NCBI GenBank assembly: GCA_030432695.1
Contig: JAUILN010000015.1
Location: 1-64,000 of the forward strand
DNA: 64,000 nt
Direction: 5' to 3'
From: a bacterium
Lineage (GTDB): Bacteria; Planctomycetota; UBA1135; UBA2386
The notes beneath the pieces are model-generated. The model was not told the DNA's origin and did not search any database. It worked only from the letters and a program-made list of their open reading frames with translations. Within the stretch, counting starts at the first letter, position 1, and every line of letters begins with the position of its first letter. Shown here piece after piece: positions 8,941 to 17,656 of the stretch. The position numbers and the translations under genes are program-made.

Positions 8941-10920
8941 TTGAGGACCAGATCGTTCGTCACCCCGCAGTCCGAGGACGGCGTGGTCAGTCGTGTGTCG
9001 TCGGTCGAGGGCAACCGTTGCACCGTCGAGGCGCGGATCCCGCTGAAGCGGGGCTTCCTGGAGGTGATCCGTGGTCGCGAGGACGGGCTGGTCTTCGCTG
9101 CCCGCAGCCGCCTCGCGCGGCTCGGCATCGACGTGACACCCGAAGGCGAGATCGCCATCGACGGTGACGTCGCGGAGTTCCGCGCCGAGCTGAAGAGCGT
9201 GATCCCGAGCTACGGGATCGGCGACCTGCTGCCGGAGATCGTGGTCCCGGGCCTGAAGCTCGGTCGGTTGGTGTTCTGCCCCGAAGAGCGTCGGCTGAAC
9301 AGTGAGCAGATCCTCGAGCAGATCCGCGCCGGTGCCTTGCAGTTGCCGCGCCACTTCTCGATCGACGACAAGGGCAGCTTCACGATCCAGCCGCACCGGC
9401 GCGTCTACGACCTGGCCAAGGAGCTGAGCCGCGACGACGTGGTGTCGATCGCCGCGGCGCAGGACGGTCGGGTGATGTTGAATCGCCTGCAGCTGCCGCG
9501 TGAGGTCGAGAACATCGTGCTGGAGCCGGGCGAGGGCGTGATCACGTCTTGTTCGATGTTCCTGCACCGGCACTACGTGGTGCTCGACCGGCAGTCGCAC
9601 CGCCTCGGTCGTCACCTGCAGGCGATCGTCCTCGATCCGGTCTCGACCCGCGGCACCCGCGTGTTCCTCGAGTTCACCAACTGCTCGGAGACCACGATCG
9701 TCAATCCGTCGGTGCGCGCGGTGCTCTACGACGCCACACCGATCGAGGCCAAGGTCACGGTGTTCCCGGTGCGGCTGCCCGACGGCCTCGACGAGGAGCA
9801 GCGGCCGGTGCGAACCTTCGAGTCGGTGCGCGACCTGTTCGGGCGGATCGAGGGCGGGGTCGCGCCGCACGAGCGAGGCTCCTACTACGCGCGGACCGTC
9901 GCGGTCGTTCGGGACTGGGATGCGGTGTCGACCGGCGGCGAGCCCGAGGCCGTCTGGAAGGGGCCGGAGGAATCGCCGCGCGACATCGATGCGATCCGCG
10001 CGACCCGCGACTACTCGCAGGGTCACGCGCCGCGCTTCGGCACGACGATCCTCGCAGGCCTCGAGGATGGCGCGCAGGCCACGGTCCTGCTCGGCTACTT
10101 CCCCAATCTCGTCGAACACTTCGAGATCTGTCAGGCGGCGATCACGGGGCGGATCTCGCGGTTGGTGTTCCGCCGCGCGAGCTACGAGCACGGACCTTTC
10201 CTGTCGGCGCGGGACCAGAGCCGGTTGGCCGACTACGCGGCGCTCGGCCTCGAGGTGTTCTGGTGCAACGATGCCTGGGGCCACCTCGCCAAGCACACCT
10301 ACCGGGGGCTGCGCGGCTACTGGCTCGAACCGCGCACCGAGGCCGGCTTCCACAACGCGCTGATCATCGCGATCTACGGCTCGGCGCGGCCCTTGTCGGA
10401 AGGCGACTGCGGCAAGTTGCGCGAGCTGCTCACCGGCCTGAAGGGACTGTTCGGCCGCAACCTGGCGATCCTCACCGGCGGCGGCCCGGGTGCGATGCAG
10501 CAGGCCGCCGACATCGCCCACGACCTCGGGCTGCTGGTCGGCGCGAACTACATCGAGACCGTCGACCAGGGCACCAACAAGAGCGCCGACTTCTACCAGG
10601 TCTTCCAGGACATCAGCCGGCACAACCGCCAGCGTTGGTTCGAGATCGCCAGCTTCCAGATCTTCTGCACCGGCGGCCTCGGCACCCTGGAGGAGATCGG
10701 TCTCACCCTGACCGACATGAAGCTCGGCGTGATCGAGCGCGCACCGCTGGTGTTCTTCGGCCGCCACAACGGCAGCTGCTACTGGAGCGATCTGGTGCGC
10801 CAGTTCCACACGATGGTGCAGGACGGCCGTTCACCGGACTGGATGCTCGAGAACGTGCTGCTCACCGACGACCCGCGCGAGGTGCCGCCCTTCTACAAGA
10901 AGGTCCTCGAACTCGGCTGA
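8941..10920 (+). CDS. LOG-family (lysine-decarboxylase-like) protein with large unknown N-terminal region
   Basis: The protein has 659 residues. The C-terminal part (about 445-659) is a LOG/TIGR00730-type domain: IAIYGSARPL, the nucleotide-binding ILTGGGPGAMQQAADIA, then HNRQRWFEIASFQIFCTGGLGTLEEIG, which aligns with the catalytic R...PGGxGTxxE motif. LOG enzymes cleave nucleoside 5'-monophosphates to base plus ribose 5-phosphate (cytokinin activation, or nucleotide homeostasis as in PpnN). Residues 1-440 match nothing I recognise. They appear soluble, mixed alpha/beta, and unlike the extra domains of E. coli PpnN. The TTG start is supported by GAGG 7 bases upstream. A hairpin repeat follows the stop by about 10 bases. 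Confidence 0.75.
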   Translation: MRTRSFVTPQSEDGVVSRVSSVEGNRCTVEARIPLKRGFLEVIRGREDGLVFAARSRLARLGIDVTPEGEIAIDGDVAEFRAELKSVIPSYGIGDLLPEIVVPGLKLGRLVFCPEERRLNSEQILEQIRAGALQLPRHFSIDDKGSFTIQPHRRVYDLAKELSRDDVVSIAAAQDGRVMLNRLQLPREVENIVLEPGEGVITSCSMFLHRHYVVLDRQSHRLGRHLQAIVLDPVSTRGTRVFLEFTNCSETTIVNPSVRAVLYDATPIEAKVTVFPVRLPDGLDEEQRPVRTFESVRDLFGRIEGGVAPHERGSYYARTVAVVRDWDAVSTGGEPEAVWKGPEESPRDIDAIRATRDYSQGHAPRFGTTILAGLEDGAQATVLLGYFPNLVEHFEICQAAITGRISRLVFRRASYEHGPFLSARDQSRLADYAALGLEVFWCNDAWGHLAKHTYRGLRGYWLEPRTEAGFHNALIIAIYGSARPLSEGDCGKLRELLTGLKGLFGRNLAILTGGGPGAMQQAADIAHDLGLLVGANYIETVDQGTNKSADFYQVFQDISRHNRQRWFEIASFQIFCTGGLGTLEEIGLTLTDMKLGVIERAPLVFFGRHNGSCYWSDLVRQFHTMVQDGRSPDWMLENVLLTDDPREVPPFYKKVLELG

Positions 10921-10929
10921 CCCGGCGGC

Positions 10930-10970
10930 CCTCCTTTCTGGTCGGTGCCTGGCACCAAGCAGAAAGAAGG
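10930..10970. repeat. GGTGCC-T-GGCACC hairpin element, copy A
   Basis: This is an inverted repeat centred on T10950. GGTGCC/GGCACC forms the inner stem, a 3-base interrupted step follows, and CTTTCTG/CAGAAAG forms the outer stem, extending with one mismatch to 10930/10970. It begins about 10 bases after the LOG gene stop. The outer arm sequence differs from copies B-D yet is self-complementary. There is no T-tract. Confidence 0.8.
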
Positions 10971-11015
10971 GGGTTCACGGCTTGCACGGGTGCGGCACCG
11001 CGCGACGATCGCGGC

Positions 11016-12185
11016 GTGCGTCTGACCTACTGTGCGAACGTGCATCCGGCCGAGGATCTAGCGGCCTGGTTCCGGGTGCACGAGGAACATGCGGTGCCGA
11101 TCGCCGCCGCCGTGCGAGCGGGAGGTCGGGAGTTCGGTCTCGGAGCCTGGTGGAACGCCACCATCGCTCGCCAGCTGGCTGCCGATCCCGCGGCCCGCGC
11201 CGGGCTCGCCGAGTGGCTCGACCGTCACGACCTCGATGTCTGGACGCTGAACGCGTTCCCCTACGGCGGTTTCCACGACGCCGCGGTGAAGACGCGGGTG
11301 TACACGCCGCACTGGGCCGATCCCTGGCGCGTCGCCTACACGATCGACGTCGCCACCGTAGTCACGCTCCTCCACGCAGCGCGTGGTCGCGGTCCGGCGG
11401 TCGTGCCGATCTCGACCTTGCCGCTCGGTTTCCGCGAGGATTCCCAGCGTCGTGCGATGGCGGTCAACCTGCGGGTCGTCGCGTGTCGGTTGGCCAACCT
11501 CCGCGACGAACACGGTGTGCACTGTGTGTTGGCGCTGGAGCCCGAACCGAACTGCATGCTGGAGACCGCGGCCGCCACCGCCGACTTCCTGGAGCAGGAG
11601 GTCTTCGACGTCGCCGGCCCCTTGGAGGAACGGCTGCGCGACCACCTCGGTGTCTGCGTCGACCTCTGCCACCTCGCGGTGGTCGGCGAAGATCCGGTGG
11701 CGGCATGGCGATCGCTTCGGCAGCGGGAGATCACGGTGCCGAAGGTTCAGGTCTCGTCGTGCCTCGAACTCCGCGATCCCGCCACCTCGCTCGACCGACT
11801 GCTGGCCTTCGACGAGCCACGCTACCTCCACCAGACCGGCGGCGATGCGGGACGCCTGCGCGCCCTCGACCTCGCCGACGTCGCCGCGCGCCGCGCCGAG
11901 TTCGAGCGCTGTCGGACGATCCGCACCCACTTCCATCTGCCGGTCTTCTGGGATGCCGAGGGACCGCTCGGCTCGACGCGCCGCCAACTGCGGGCCTTCC
12001 TGGCGGAGATGGCGGATACCGACCCTGCGGAAGCTCCGCTCCTCGAGGTCGAGACCTACACCTGGTCGGTTCTCGACGAGGACTGGCGGCCGGACCGCGA
12101 CCTGGTGGCCGGCATCCTGCGTGAACTCGACGACGTCGCCGCCGTGCTCTCGACATCGAAGCCCGGTCCTGCCGAAGGGAGCTGA
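11016..12185 (+). CDS. EboE-like metabolite traffic protein
   Basis: The protein has 389 residues and belongs to the TIM-barrel-like EboE family, part of the ebo gene set linked to moving metabolites to the periplasm in cyanobacteria and other bacteria. Family hallmarks are the N-terminal RLTYCANVHPAED, WTLNAFPYGGFHDAAVK with VYTPHWADPWRVAYT, ISTLPLGF, LALEPEPNCMLE, VCVDLCHLAV, and the late THFHLPVFW and LEVETYTW. The conserved Cys, His and Glu residues suggest a metal-dependent isomerase-like site. The GTG start at 11016 fits the family N-terminus. No other ebo gene (eboA, B, C, D, F) is in the window, so it is an orphan here. It probably shares a transcript with the sialidase starting 1 base after its stop. 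Confidence 0.75.
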   Translation: MRLTYCANVHPAEDLAAWFRVHEEHAVPIAAAVRAGGREFGLGAWWNATIARQLAADPAARAGLAEWLDRHDLDVWTLNAFPYGGFHDAAVKTRVYTPHWADPWRVAYTIDVATVVTLLHAARGRGPAVVPISTLPLGFREDSQRRAMAVNLRVVACRLANLRDEHGVHCVLALEPEPNCMLETAAATADFLEQEVFDVAGPLEERLRDHLGVCVDLCHLAVVGEDPVAAWRSLRQREITVPKVQVSSCLELRDPATSLDRLLAFDEPRYLHQTGGDAGRLRALDLADVAARRAEFERCRTIRTHFHLPVFWDAEGPLGSTRRQLRAFLAEMADTDPAEAPLLEVETYTWSVLDEDWRPDRDLVAGILRELDDVAAVLSTSKPGPAEGS

Positions 12186-12186
12186 T

Positions 12187-14262
12187 GTGACCGACGTCCA
12201 TCCGATCCGCCGCCTGCTCGGGCTCGTGGTCCTGCTGGTCCCTGCCTCCGCCGTGGACTCCTGCACCGCGCAACGGACGCAGGAGTCGGCGGCTCCCGCG
12301 CCGATCCGTGCCGTGCGCCTGCGCACCGCCGACGAAGGCCCGTTCACCGAGCTGCGGGTCGGCTCGGCGACGCTGCGCGCCGCGCCCCAGCACGCCAATC
12401 TCGATGGCGGCCGCGGGGTCGACGGCTGGCATTGCCTGCACATCTGCCGGTGGGACGAGGACGGCACGGCGCGCGTGTCCATCCGCTTCGATCCACCGGT
12501 CGAGCGACCGCACCGGATCCGCTTCGGTGCAGAGCGCTGGACCCGCCGCGAGCCGTTCCGCTGCGACGTGAAGGCGGTCGGAGTCGGCGACGGCGACGCA
12601 CGCAGTTTCGACCTGGCCGACCGTGTCCGGGTCGGGCGGGTCTTCCCGTCCCAGGTCGAGCTCGACGTCGACGGCCTGTCCGCGCTGCGCGGTCTGGAGT
12701 TCGAGGTGACCGCGCCGCGTGCCACGGGTCTCCTGGTCGACGACATCCTGGTCGAGCCGCGTGGGCCGTTGCGGGTGATCGGGGCTCCCGAAGTCGTCAC
12801 GCCGACCACGCCGGTCCTGCTCGGCACCAACGACAACGTGCTCGCCGCGGTCCGGCTCGATCTCGTCGGCACCGATGGCGAACTTCGCGTCGAATCCGTC
12901 GAGGTCGACCTGTCGGCTGTCGACTCGTTCGACGACCTCGACCTGCTCGCGGTGGACGCCGTCGCCGAGGGGCACGGCGGTGCGCCGTCACGGCTGGCTG
13001 CGGTCACCGACTTCGAGGCGAAGGAATGGACGGCGCGCGGCTCGGTGGCGCTGTCCTCCGGTGCGACGACCCTGCAGGTCGTGGCGTCCTGCTCCGCCTC
13101 GGCCTCGCTCGATCGGCGGATCGGCGCGCGCATCGTCGCCGTGGGACTCTCCGACGGGAGTCGCCTCGCGATCCCCGAGGGTGGCGGTCCTCGTTGGCAG
13201 CGGATCGGTCTGCCGCTGCGGTTCGCCGGTCAGGACGGCGTCCACACCACCCGCATTCCGGGCCTCGCGACCACTCCGAAGGGCACGCTGCTGGCGGTCT
13301 TCGACCTGCGGCACGACTCGGGTCGCGACCTGCCGGGCGACGTCGACGTCGGCCTCCGGCGCAGTGCAGACGGTGGGCGCAGCTGGTCGAGGACTCGCGC
13401 GATCCTCGACATGGGCGAGCCGCAGGCGCAGAACGGCGTCGGCGATCCGTGCATCCTGGTCGACGAGCTGTCGGGGCGGGTGTGGGTGTTCGCGCTGTGG
13501 TCGTGCGGCGAGCGGGCCTGGCACGGTTCCGGCCCCGGTCTCGATCCGGCGGACACCGGCCAACTCGTCTGCACCACCAGCGACGACGACGGCCTCAACT
13601 GGTCCGCGCCACGCAACCTGACGCGGGACCTCAAGGACCCCGAGTGGCGGCTGTTCTTCAACGGCCCCGGCCGCGGCATCACCACCTGGGACGGGACCCT
13701 GGTGGTGCCGGCACAGTTCCGCGATGCGTCGGGCGTGCCGCACTCGACGGTGATCTGGAGCGACGACCGCGGCGCGACCTGGCAAGTCGGAACGGGCGCC
13801 CGACCGCACACCACCGAGGCGCAGGTGGTCGAGCTGATGGACGGCCGTTGGATGCTCAACTGTCGCGACGACCGCGGTGGTTCCCGCGCGGTGCTGGTCA
13901 CCGCCGACCGCGGCCGCACCTGGAGCGAGCACCCGACCTCGCGCAGCGCCCTGCCGGAGCCGGTCTGCATGGCCAGCCTGCTGCGGGTGCCATGGGGACC
14001 GCGCGGTCTGGAGGGCGACCTGCTGGCCTTCAGCAATCCCGCGGTGCCGGCTGCCCCGCGTCGCCAGCTGACCCTCAAGCTCAGCCGCGACGACGGGGCG
14101 AGCTGGCCGGCGACGATGCACCTCAGGCTCGACGACCTCCGCAGCGCCGGCTACTCCTGCCTCACGGTGATCGACGAGCGCACGCTCGGCATCCTCTACG
14201 AGGGCGGACGTGCGCACCTGGTGTTCCAGCGCATCCCGCTGAGTGCGGTGCTGATCGAGTGA
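12187..14262 (+). CDS. Exo-sialidase (GH33-like), exported
   Basis: The protein has 691 residues from a GTG start just past the eboE stop. A signal-like stretch (RRLLGLVVLLVPASA) is followed by a beta-rich N-terminal region (to about 330) resembling the sialidase N-terminal domain. The catalytic six-bladed propeller begins with HTTRIPGLATTPKG, the RIP motif carrying a substrate-binding Arg. It has five Asp boxes: SADGGRSWS, SDDDGLNWS, SDDRGATWQ, TADRGRTWS and SRDDGASWP. GYSCL near residue 658 is in the place of the nucleophilic Tyr. It would release terminal sialic acids from glycoconjugates outside the cytoplasm. No sialic acid catabolic genes (nanA, E, K) are nearby, so another glycan substrate is possible. 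It converges on the GH127 gene. Confidence 0.85.
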   Translation: MTDVHPIRRLLGLVVLLVPASAVDSCTAQRTQESAAPAPIRAVRLRTADEGPFTELRVGSATLRAAPQHANLDGGRGVDGWHCLHICRWDEDGTARVSIRFDPPVERPHRIRFGAERWTRREPFRCDVKAVGVGDGDARSFDLADRVRVGRVFPSQVELDVDGLSALRGLEFEVTAPRATGLLVDDILVEPRGPLRVIGAPEVVTPTTPVLLGTNDNVLAAVRLDLVGTDGELRVESVEVDLSAVDSFDDLDLLAVDAVAEGHGGAPSRLAAVTDFEAKEWTARGSVALSSGATTLQVVASCSASASLDRRIGARIVAVGLSDGSRLAIPEGGGPRWQRIGLPLRFAGQDGVHTTRIPGLATTPKGTLLAVFDLRHDSGRDLPGDVDVGLRRSADGGRSWSRTRAILDMGEPQAQNGVGDPCILVDELSGRVWVFALWSCGERAWHGSGPGLDPADTGQLVCTTSDDDGLNWSAPRNLTRDLKDPEWRLFFNGPGRGITTWDGTLVVPAQFRDASGVPHSTVIWSDDRGATWQVGTGARPHTTEAQVVELMDGRWMLNCRDDRGGSRAVLVTADRGRTWSEHPTSRSALPEPVCMASLLRVPWGPRGLEGDLLAFSNPAVPAAPRRQLTLKLSRDDGASWPATMHLRLDDLRSAGYSCLTVIDERTLGILYEGGRAHLVFQRIPLSAVLIE

Positions 14263-14267
14263 CGAGT

Positions 14268-14297
14268 GCTACCCGTTTTCGCGGCTACCCGTCTTCG
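14268..14297. repeat. Tandem duplication of the GH127 gene 3' end including its stop codon
   Basis: GCTACCCGTTTTCG (14268-14281) and GCTACCCGTCTTCG (14284-14297) differ at one base and are spaced 16 bases apart. On the reverse strand each reads as a gene end, the real stop TAG at 14285-14287 and a second TAG at 14269-14271. It lies between two convergent stop codons. Confidence 0.65.
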
Positions 14298-16840
14298 AAC
14301 GCCAGCTCGGCCTCCAGCAGTCCGACGCAGGCCTCGGCGCGCGGCACGATCCGGATGCGCAGCGCGTCGCAGCGGCACGGCGCGGCGGGATGGACGACGT
14401 TGAACTGGTCGAGCTCCTTGTCGTAGGCATCGGTGACGTAGAGCTCGAACGGCTGCCAGTCACCGCCATCGAGGCGCGTCTCGAGCGACCACTCCACCGG
14501 TCGCTGCACGCCGCCGCGGTCGTCGTAGAACCACAGGCCGAGCGAGCGCAGGGTGCGCGGGCCGTCGAGGTCGAGTTCCACCGTCTGGGCCTTGCCGCGT
14601 TCGGGCCAGCTGGTCCAGCGCGGCAGCGACGTGTCGGCCGAACTCTTCGGTAGGCGACCGTCGGCGATCGCCTTGACGTCGTCCTGGGCGAAGGTGTGGC
14701 TGGCGCGGACCGCGACGACGCCGGGCTGATGCAGGCCGTCGCCGGGCTTCGGCAACAACGCTGCGTCGGTCGGCAGCCACACGGTCATCGAGCCGGTTCC
14801 CCGGTTGTTCCACAGGTAGTAGGGCACCAGCTTCAGCGCATGGGTCGAGGTCTCGCCGCCGAGCGGCTGGACGGCGGCGGGCAATGTGACCCGGAGCGAC
14901 TTGTGGCGCGCCCGCGGTTCGGCCCCGAACTCGACCTGTAGGTGCTCGGCGAGGGCCTCGGCGGCCGCGTCCTCGGGATCGGGGACCAACAGCCGGGTGG
15001 TGTCGACGCCGTTGTCGACCTCCTCGGCGCAGAGCACCAGCGGTCCGCGCGTGAAGGCGACGCGGCCGCGATCGGCCTCGACCCGCGGGTCGGCGCGCTC
15101 GGCCTGGACCGGCATCGCGAGTTCCAGGACCACGTGGGAGTCCGGCGTCCAGGAGCGGTCGACGACCACGAAGCCCTGCTCGAGGCGCGGCTCGGCGATC
15201 CGCGCGCCGTCGACCTCCAGAGTGAAGCCGGCCGGTCGCGGGGAGTCGCGTTGGTAGAGCGCGCCGGGAAGGAACGAGCGGTCGCCGTTCCAGGTGGGAA
15301 TCCGCAGGCGCAGCGCGAAGCGCCGGCGCTCGGCGGGCGAGACCGTGAGTTCGATCCGGCCGTCGAGCGGGTAGCCGGTGCGCTGGGCCAGTTCGATCGG
15401 AACGTCGCCGAGGGTCACGCGGGTGCGGCTTCCGGCGTACATCGTCACCCAGAGGTTCTGGTCGCCGTCGTGGGCGAACAGCATCCCGGGCACCTGGGGC
15501 AACAGCCGCGCGAGATTGGTCGGACAGCAGGCGGTGCCGAACCAGGGTGAGCGCTCGGGGCGGCCGTGGTTGAACGCCGTGTGGCCGTCCGCCTCGAGCG
15601 GGTTGACGTAGAAGAACCGGTCGCCCGACAGCGCGACGCCGGCCAGCGCGCCGTTGAGCAGCGCGATCTCGGCGACGTCGAGGTAGCGGGCCTCGCGGTG
15701 CAGGCGGAACATCCGCAGGTTCCATAGCACGTTGCCGACCGCCGCGCAGGTCTCGTTGTAGGTGTCGGCGTTCGGCAACTCGTAGGGGGCTCCGAAGCCC
15801 TCGATGCCGTGCGTCGCGCCGAGCCCGCCGGTGAGGTGCATGCGGGTGTCGACGAGGTCCGACCAGATCGCGTCGAGTGCCGCGGTGTAGTCGTCGGTGC
15901 CGTAGGCGGCATCGACGTCGGCCATCGCGGTGTAGAGGTAGGCGGCGCGCACCGCGTGACCGGCGGGCTCGCGCTGCTGCGCCACCGGCGCGTGCTGCTG
16001 CGCGTAGCGCGGTGACATCACGCCTTCGCCCGAGGGCACATGGGTGACGCCGCGGATCTCCAGGAAGCTCCGGGCAGCGGCGAGGAGGTCGGGGTCGTGG
16101 GCTTCCTCGGCGAGTCTGACCAGTGCGAGTTCGATCTCCTCGTGTCCCGGTGCCTGGCGGATCGGCGTGCCGTCGTTGTAGGCCGGGTCGCCTTCGAAGA
16201 ACGCTCGCGCGACGTGGCGGGCGTTCTTCAGCGCGGCGTCGAGCAGGTTGCGCTTGCCGGTGGCGCGATGGTAGGCGACCGCCGCTTCGTAGAGGTGGCC
16301 GACGTTGTAGAGCTCGTGGCTGTGCAGGACGTATCGATACGGCCCGTCGCCCATCATGTGTTCGGCACTGCCATGGCCGAGCAGATGCGCGCAGTAGAGA
16401 TAGCCGTCGTCGCCCTGGGCGCGGGCGATCAGGTCGGCGATCGCGTCGATGCGCCGTTCGAGTGCGGGGTCGGGTGCGGTGGCCAACAGGTAGGCGGCGC
16501 CCTCCAGCACCTTGTAGAGGTCGGAGCAGACGTAGCGGTGCGGGCGCGGCAGGTCGGCGGGGGTGTGGCCGGCGCGATGCTCGGCGGTGGCGCGGAGGTA
16601 CGCGACGGCGGGCTCGGTCTTGTCGAGTGCGAACGGCACCAGCACCGCACGCTGGGTGGCGAGCCGCGGCGACCAGAAGCGGTCCTCGAGTTCGACCGCG
16701 TCGAACGGGACCGGATGGAGCGGGGGAGTCGCCTCTTGGGCGGTCGCCCGGCCGAGGGCCACCGACAGCAGGAGAGCGGCGGCGCCGAGCAAGCGGCCCG
16801 ATGCTGGGGAAAGTCGGCGCGGGGGGCTTCCGAGGCGCAT
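14285..16840 (-). CDS. GH127-family glycoside hydrolase (beta-L-arabinofuranosidase-like), exported
   Basis: The protein has 851 residues with a signal peptide (LLGAAALLLSVALGRATAQ). The (alpha/alpha)6 catalytic barrel (about 40-560) shows the DUF1680/GH127 pattern: LEDRFWSPRLATQRAV, DGYLYCAHL, HSHELYNVGHLYEAA, GGLGATHGIEGFG, YNETCAAVGNVLWN and FGTACCPTNLARLLPQ. The ETCAA Glu/Cys and the CC pair match the zinc-binding, cysteine-nucleophile site of this family. Residues about 680-851 look like a galactose-binding (F5/8-like) module. It likely removes arabinofuranose or similar sugars from plant or algal glycans. The ATG lies only 6 bases from a TAGACT box, so the mRNA may be leaderless. Confidence 0.85.
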   Translation of the reverse strand: MRLGSPPRRLSPASGRLLGAAALLLSVALGRATAQEATPPLHPVPFDAVELEDRFWSPRLATQRAVLVPFALDKTEPAVAYLRATAEHRAGHTPADLPRPHRYVCSDLYKVLEGAAYLLATAPDPALERRIDAIADLIARAQGDDGYLYCAHLLGHGSAEHMMGDGPYRYVLHSHELYNVGHLYEAAVAYHRATGKRNLLDAALKNARHVARAFFEGDPAYNDGTPIRQAPGHEEIELALVRLAEEAHDPDLLAAARSFLEIRGVTHVPSGEGVMSPRYAQQHAPVAQQREPAGHAVRAAYLYTAMADVDAAYGTDDYTAALDAIWSDLVDTRMHLTGGLGATHGIEGFGAPYELPNADTYNETCAAVGNVLWNLRMFRLHREARYLDVAEIALLNGALAGVALSGDRFFYVNPLEADGHTAFNHGRPERSPWFGTACCPTNLARLLPQVPGMLFAHDGDQNLWVTMYAGSRTRVTLGDVPIELAQRTGYPLDGRIELTVSPAERRRFALRLRIPTWNGDRSFLPGALYQRDSPRPAGFTLEVDGARIAEPRLEQGFVVVDRSWTPDSHVVLELAMPVQAERADPRVEADRGRVAFTRGPLVLCAEEVDNGVDTTRLLVPDPEDAAAEALAEHLQVEFGAEPRARHKSLRVTLPAAVQPLGGETSTHALKLVPYYLWNNRGTGSMTVWLPTDAALLPKPGDGLHQPGVVAVRASHTFAQDDVKAIADGRLPKSSADTSLPRWTSWPERGKAQTVELDLDGPRTLRSLGLWFYDDRGGVQRPVEWSLETRLDGGDWQPFELYVTDAYDKELDQFNVVHPAAPCRCDALRIRIVPRAEACVGLLEAELAFEDG

Positions 16841-16845
16841 GGCGG

Positions 16846-16854
16846 CAGTCTACG
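16846..16854 (-). promoter_or_regulatory. CGTAGACTG promoter motif of the GH127 gene, probably leaderless
   Basis: On the reverse strand CGTAGACTG sits directly before the GH127 ATG. TAGACT is followed by only 6 bases (GCCGCC) and then ATG, so transcription starting 6-8 bases after the -10 box would begin at or next to the start codon. Confidence 0.5.
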
Positions 16855-16981
16855 GGCCTCGTCGCGGTTCGGCGCGCCGCCCCCGCGTCGAATCGGGGCT
16901 GACCGGGACCGGGCCCTGGCCGTAGGGTGGCGCCCGCCGGACGGGGCCGCTCCGTTCCGTTCCCACCTTCCCACCCCTCCG

Positions 16982-17656
16982 ATGATCGAGATCGAGAACC
17001 TCCGCAAGGAATACGCCCGCGGCGGCGAGCGCGTGGTCGCCTGCAGCGTCCGCGAGTTGCGCATCGGCCGCGGCGAGCAGGTCGCGCTGCGCGGCCGGTC
17101 CGGCTGCGGCAAGACCACGCTGCTCAACATGATCGCCGGCATCGTCCGGCCGAGCTCGGGTCGACTGGCCGTGGCGGGCACCGACCTGACGCCGCTCGGC
17201 GAGGCGGCGCGCGACCGGTTCCGCGGTCGTCACATCGGCATGGTGTTCCAGACCTTCAACCTGCTGCAGCCTTTCGATGCGCTCGAGAACGTGCTGCTCG
17301 GCGCGGTGTTCGGCGGGCGCGACGGTCGGGCGGCGAAGTCGCGCGCCGTCGAGCTGCTCGAGAAGGTCGGGCTGGGCGACCGGCTGCACCATCGGCCGAA
17401 CGAGCTGTCGGTCGGTCAGATGCAGCGGGTCGCGCTGTGCCGCGCCCTGATCAACGGTCCGGAGCTGATCCTGGCCGACGAACCGCTCGGCAACCAGGAC
17501 CCGGAGACCGGTGCCGAGGTGCTGCGCATGCTGCTCGAGATCGCGCGCGAGGAGGACCGGACCGTCGTGATGGTCACCCACGATCCGGAGAGCGCTCGCT
17601 TCATGCAGCGCGAGATCGATCTGACCACGCTCCGCGACGGCGAGGTAGCGGCATGA
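16982..17656 (+). CDS. ABC transporter ATP-binding protein (LolD/MacB type)
   Basis: This 224-residue nucleotide-binding subunit has Walker A GRSGCGKTT (about residues 39-47), Q-loop VFQTFNLL, signature LSVGQMQRVALCRAL, Walker B LILADEP and H-loop VTHD. It pairs with the FtsX-type permease whose ATG overlaps its stop (ATGA). With the DUF3299 protein the trio looks like a complete operon. Such ATPases drive extraction or substrate hand-off rather than classic import, but the His-rich loop of the partner suggests metal handling. A TAGGGT box at 16923-16928 gives a plausible promoter in the divergent gap with the GH127 gene. Confidence 0.9.
   Translation: MIEIENLRKEYARGGERVVACSVRELRIGRGEQVALRGRSGCGKTTLLNMIAGIVRPSSGRLAVAGTDLTPLGEAARDRFRGRHIGMVFQTFNLLQPFDALENVLLGAVFGGRDGRAAKSRAVELLEKVGLGDRLHHRPNELSVGQMQRVALCRALINGPELILADEPLGNQDPETGAEVLRMLLEIAREEDRTVVMVTHDPESARFMQREIDLTTLRDGEVAA

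Noticed and set aside
8710-10809. 699-codon - strand frame opposite the LOG-domain gene
   Set aside because: Shadow of the coding strand with typical antisense composition (Glu/His/Leu/Arg) and no recognisable domain.
11058-13133. 691-codon - strand frame opposite eboE and sialidase
   Set aside because: Ser/Arg/Thr-biased antisense translation crossing two well-supported genes.
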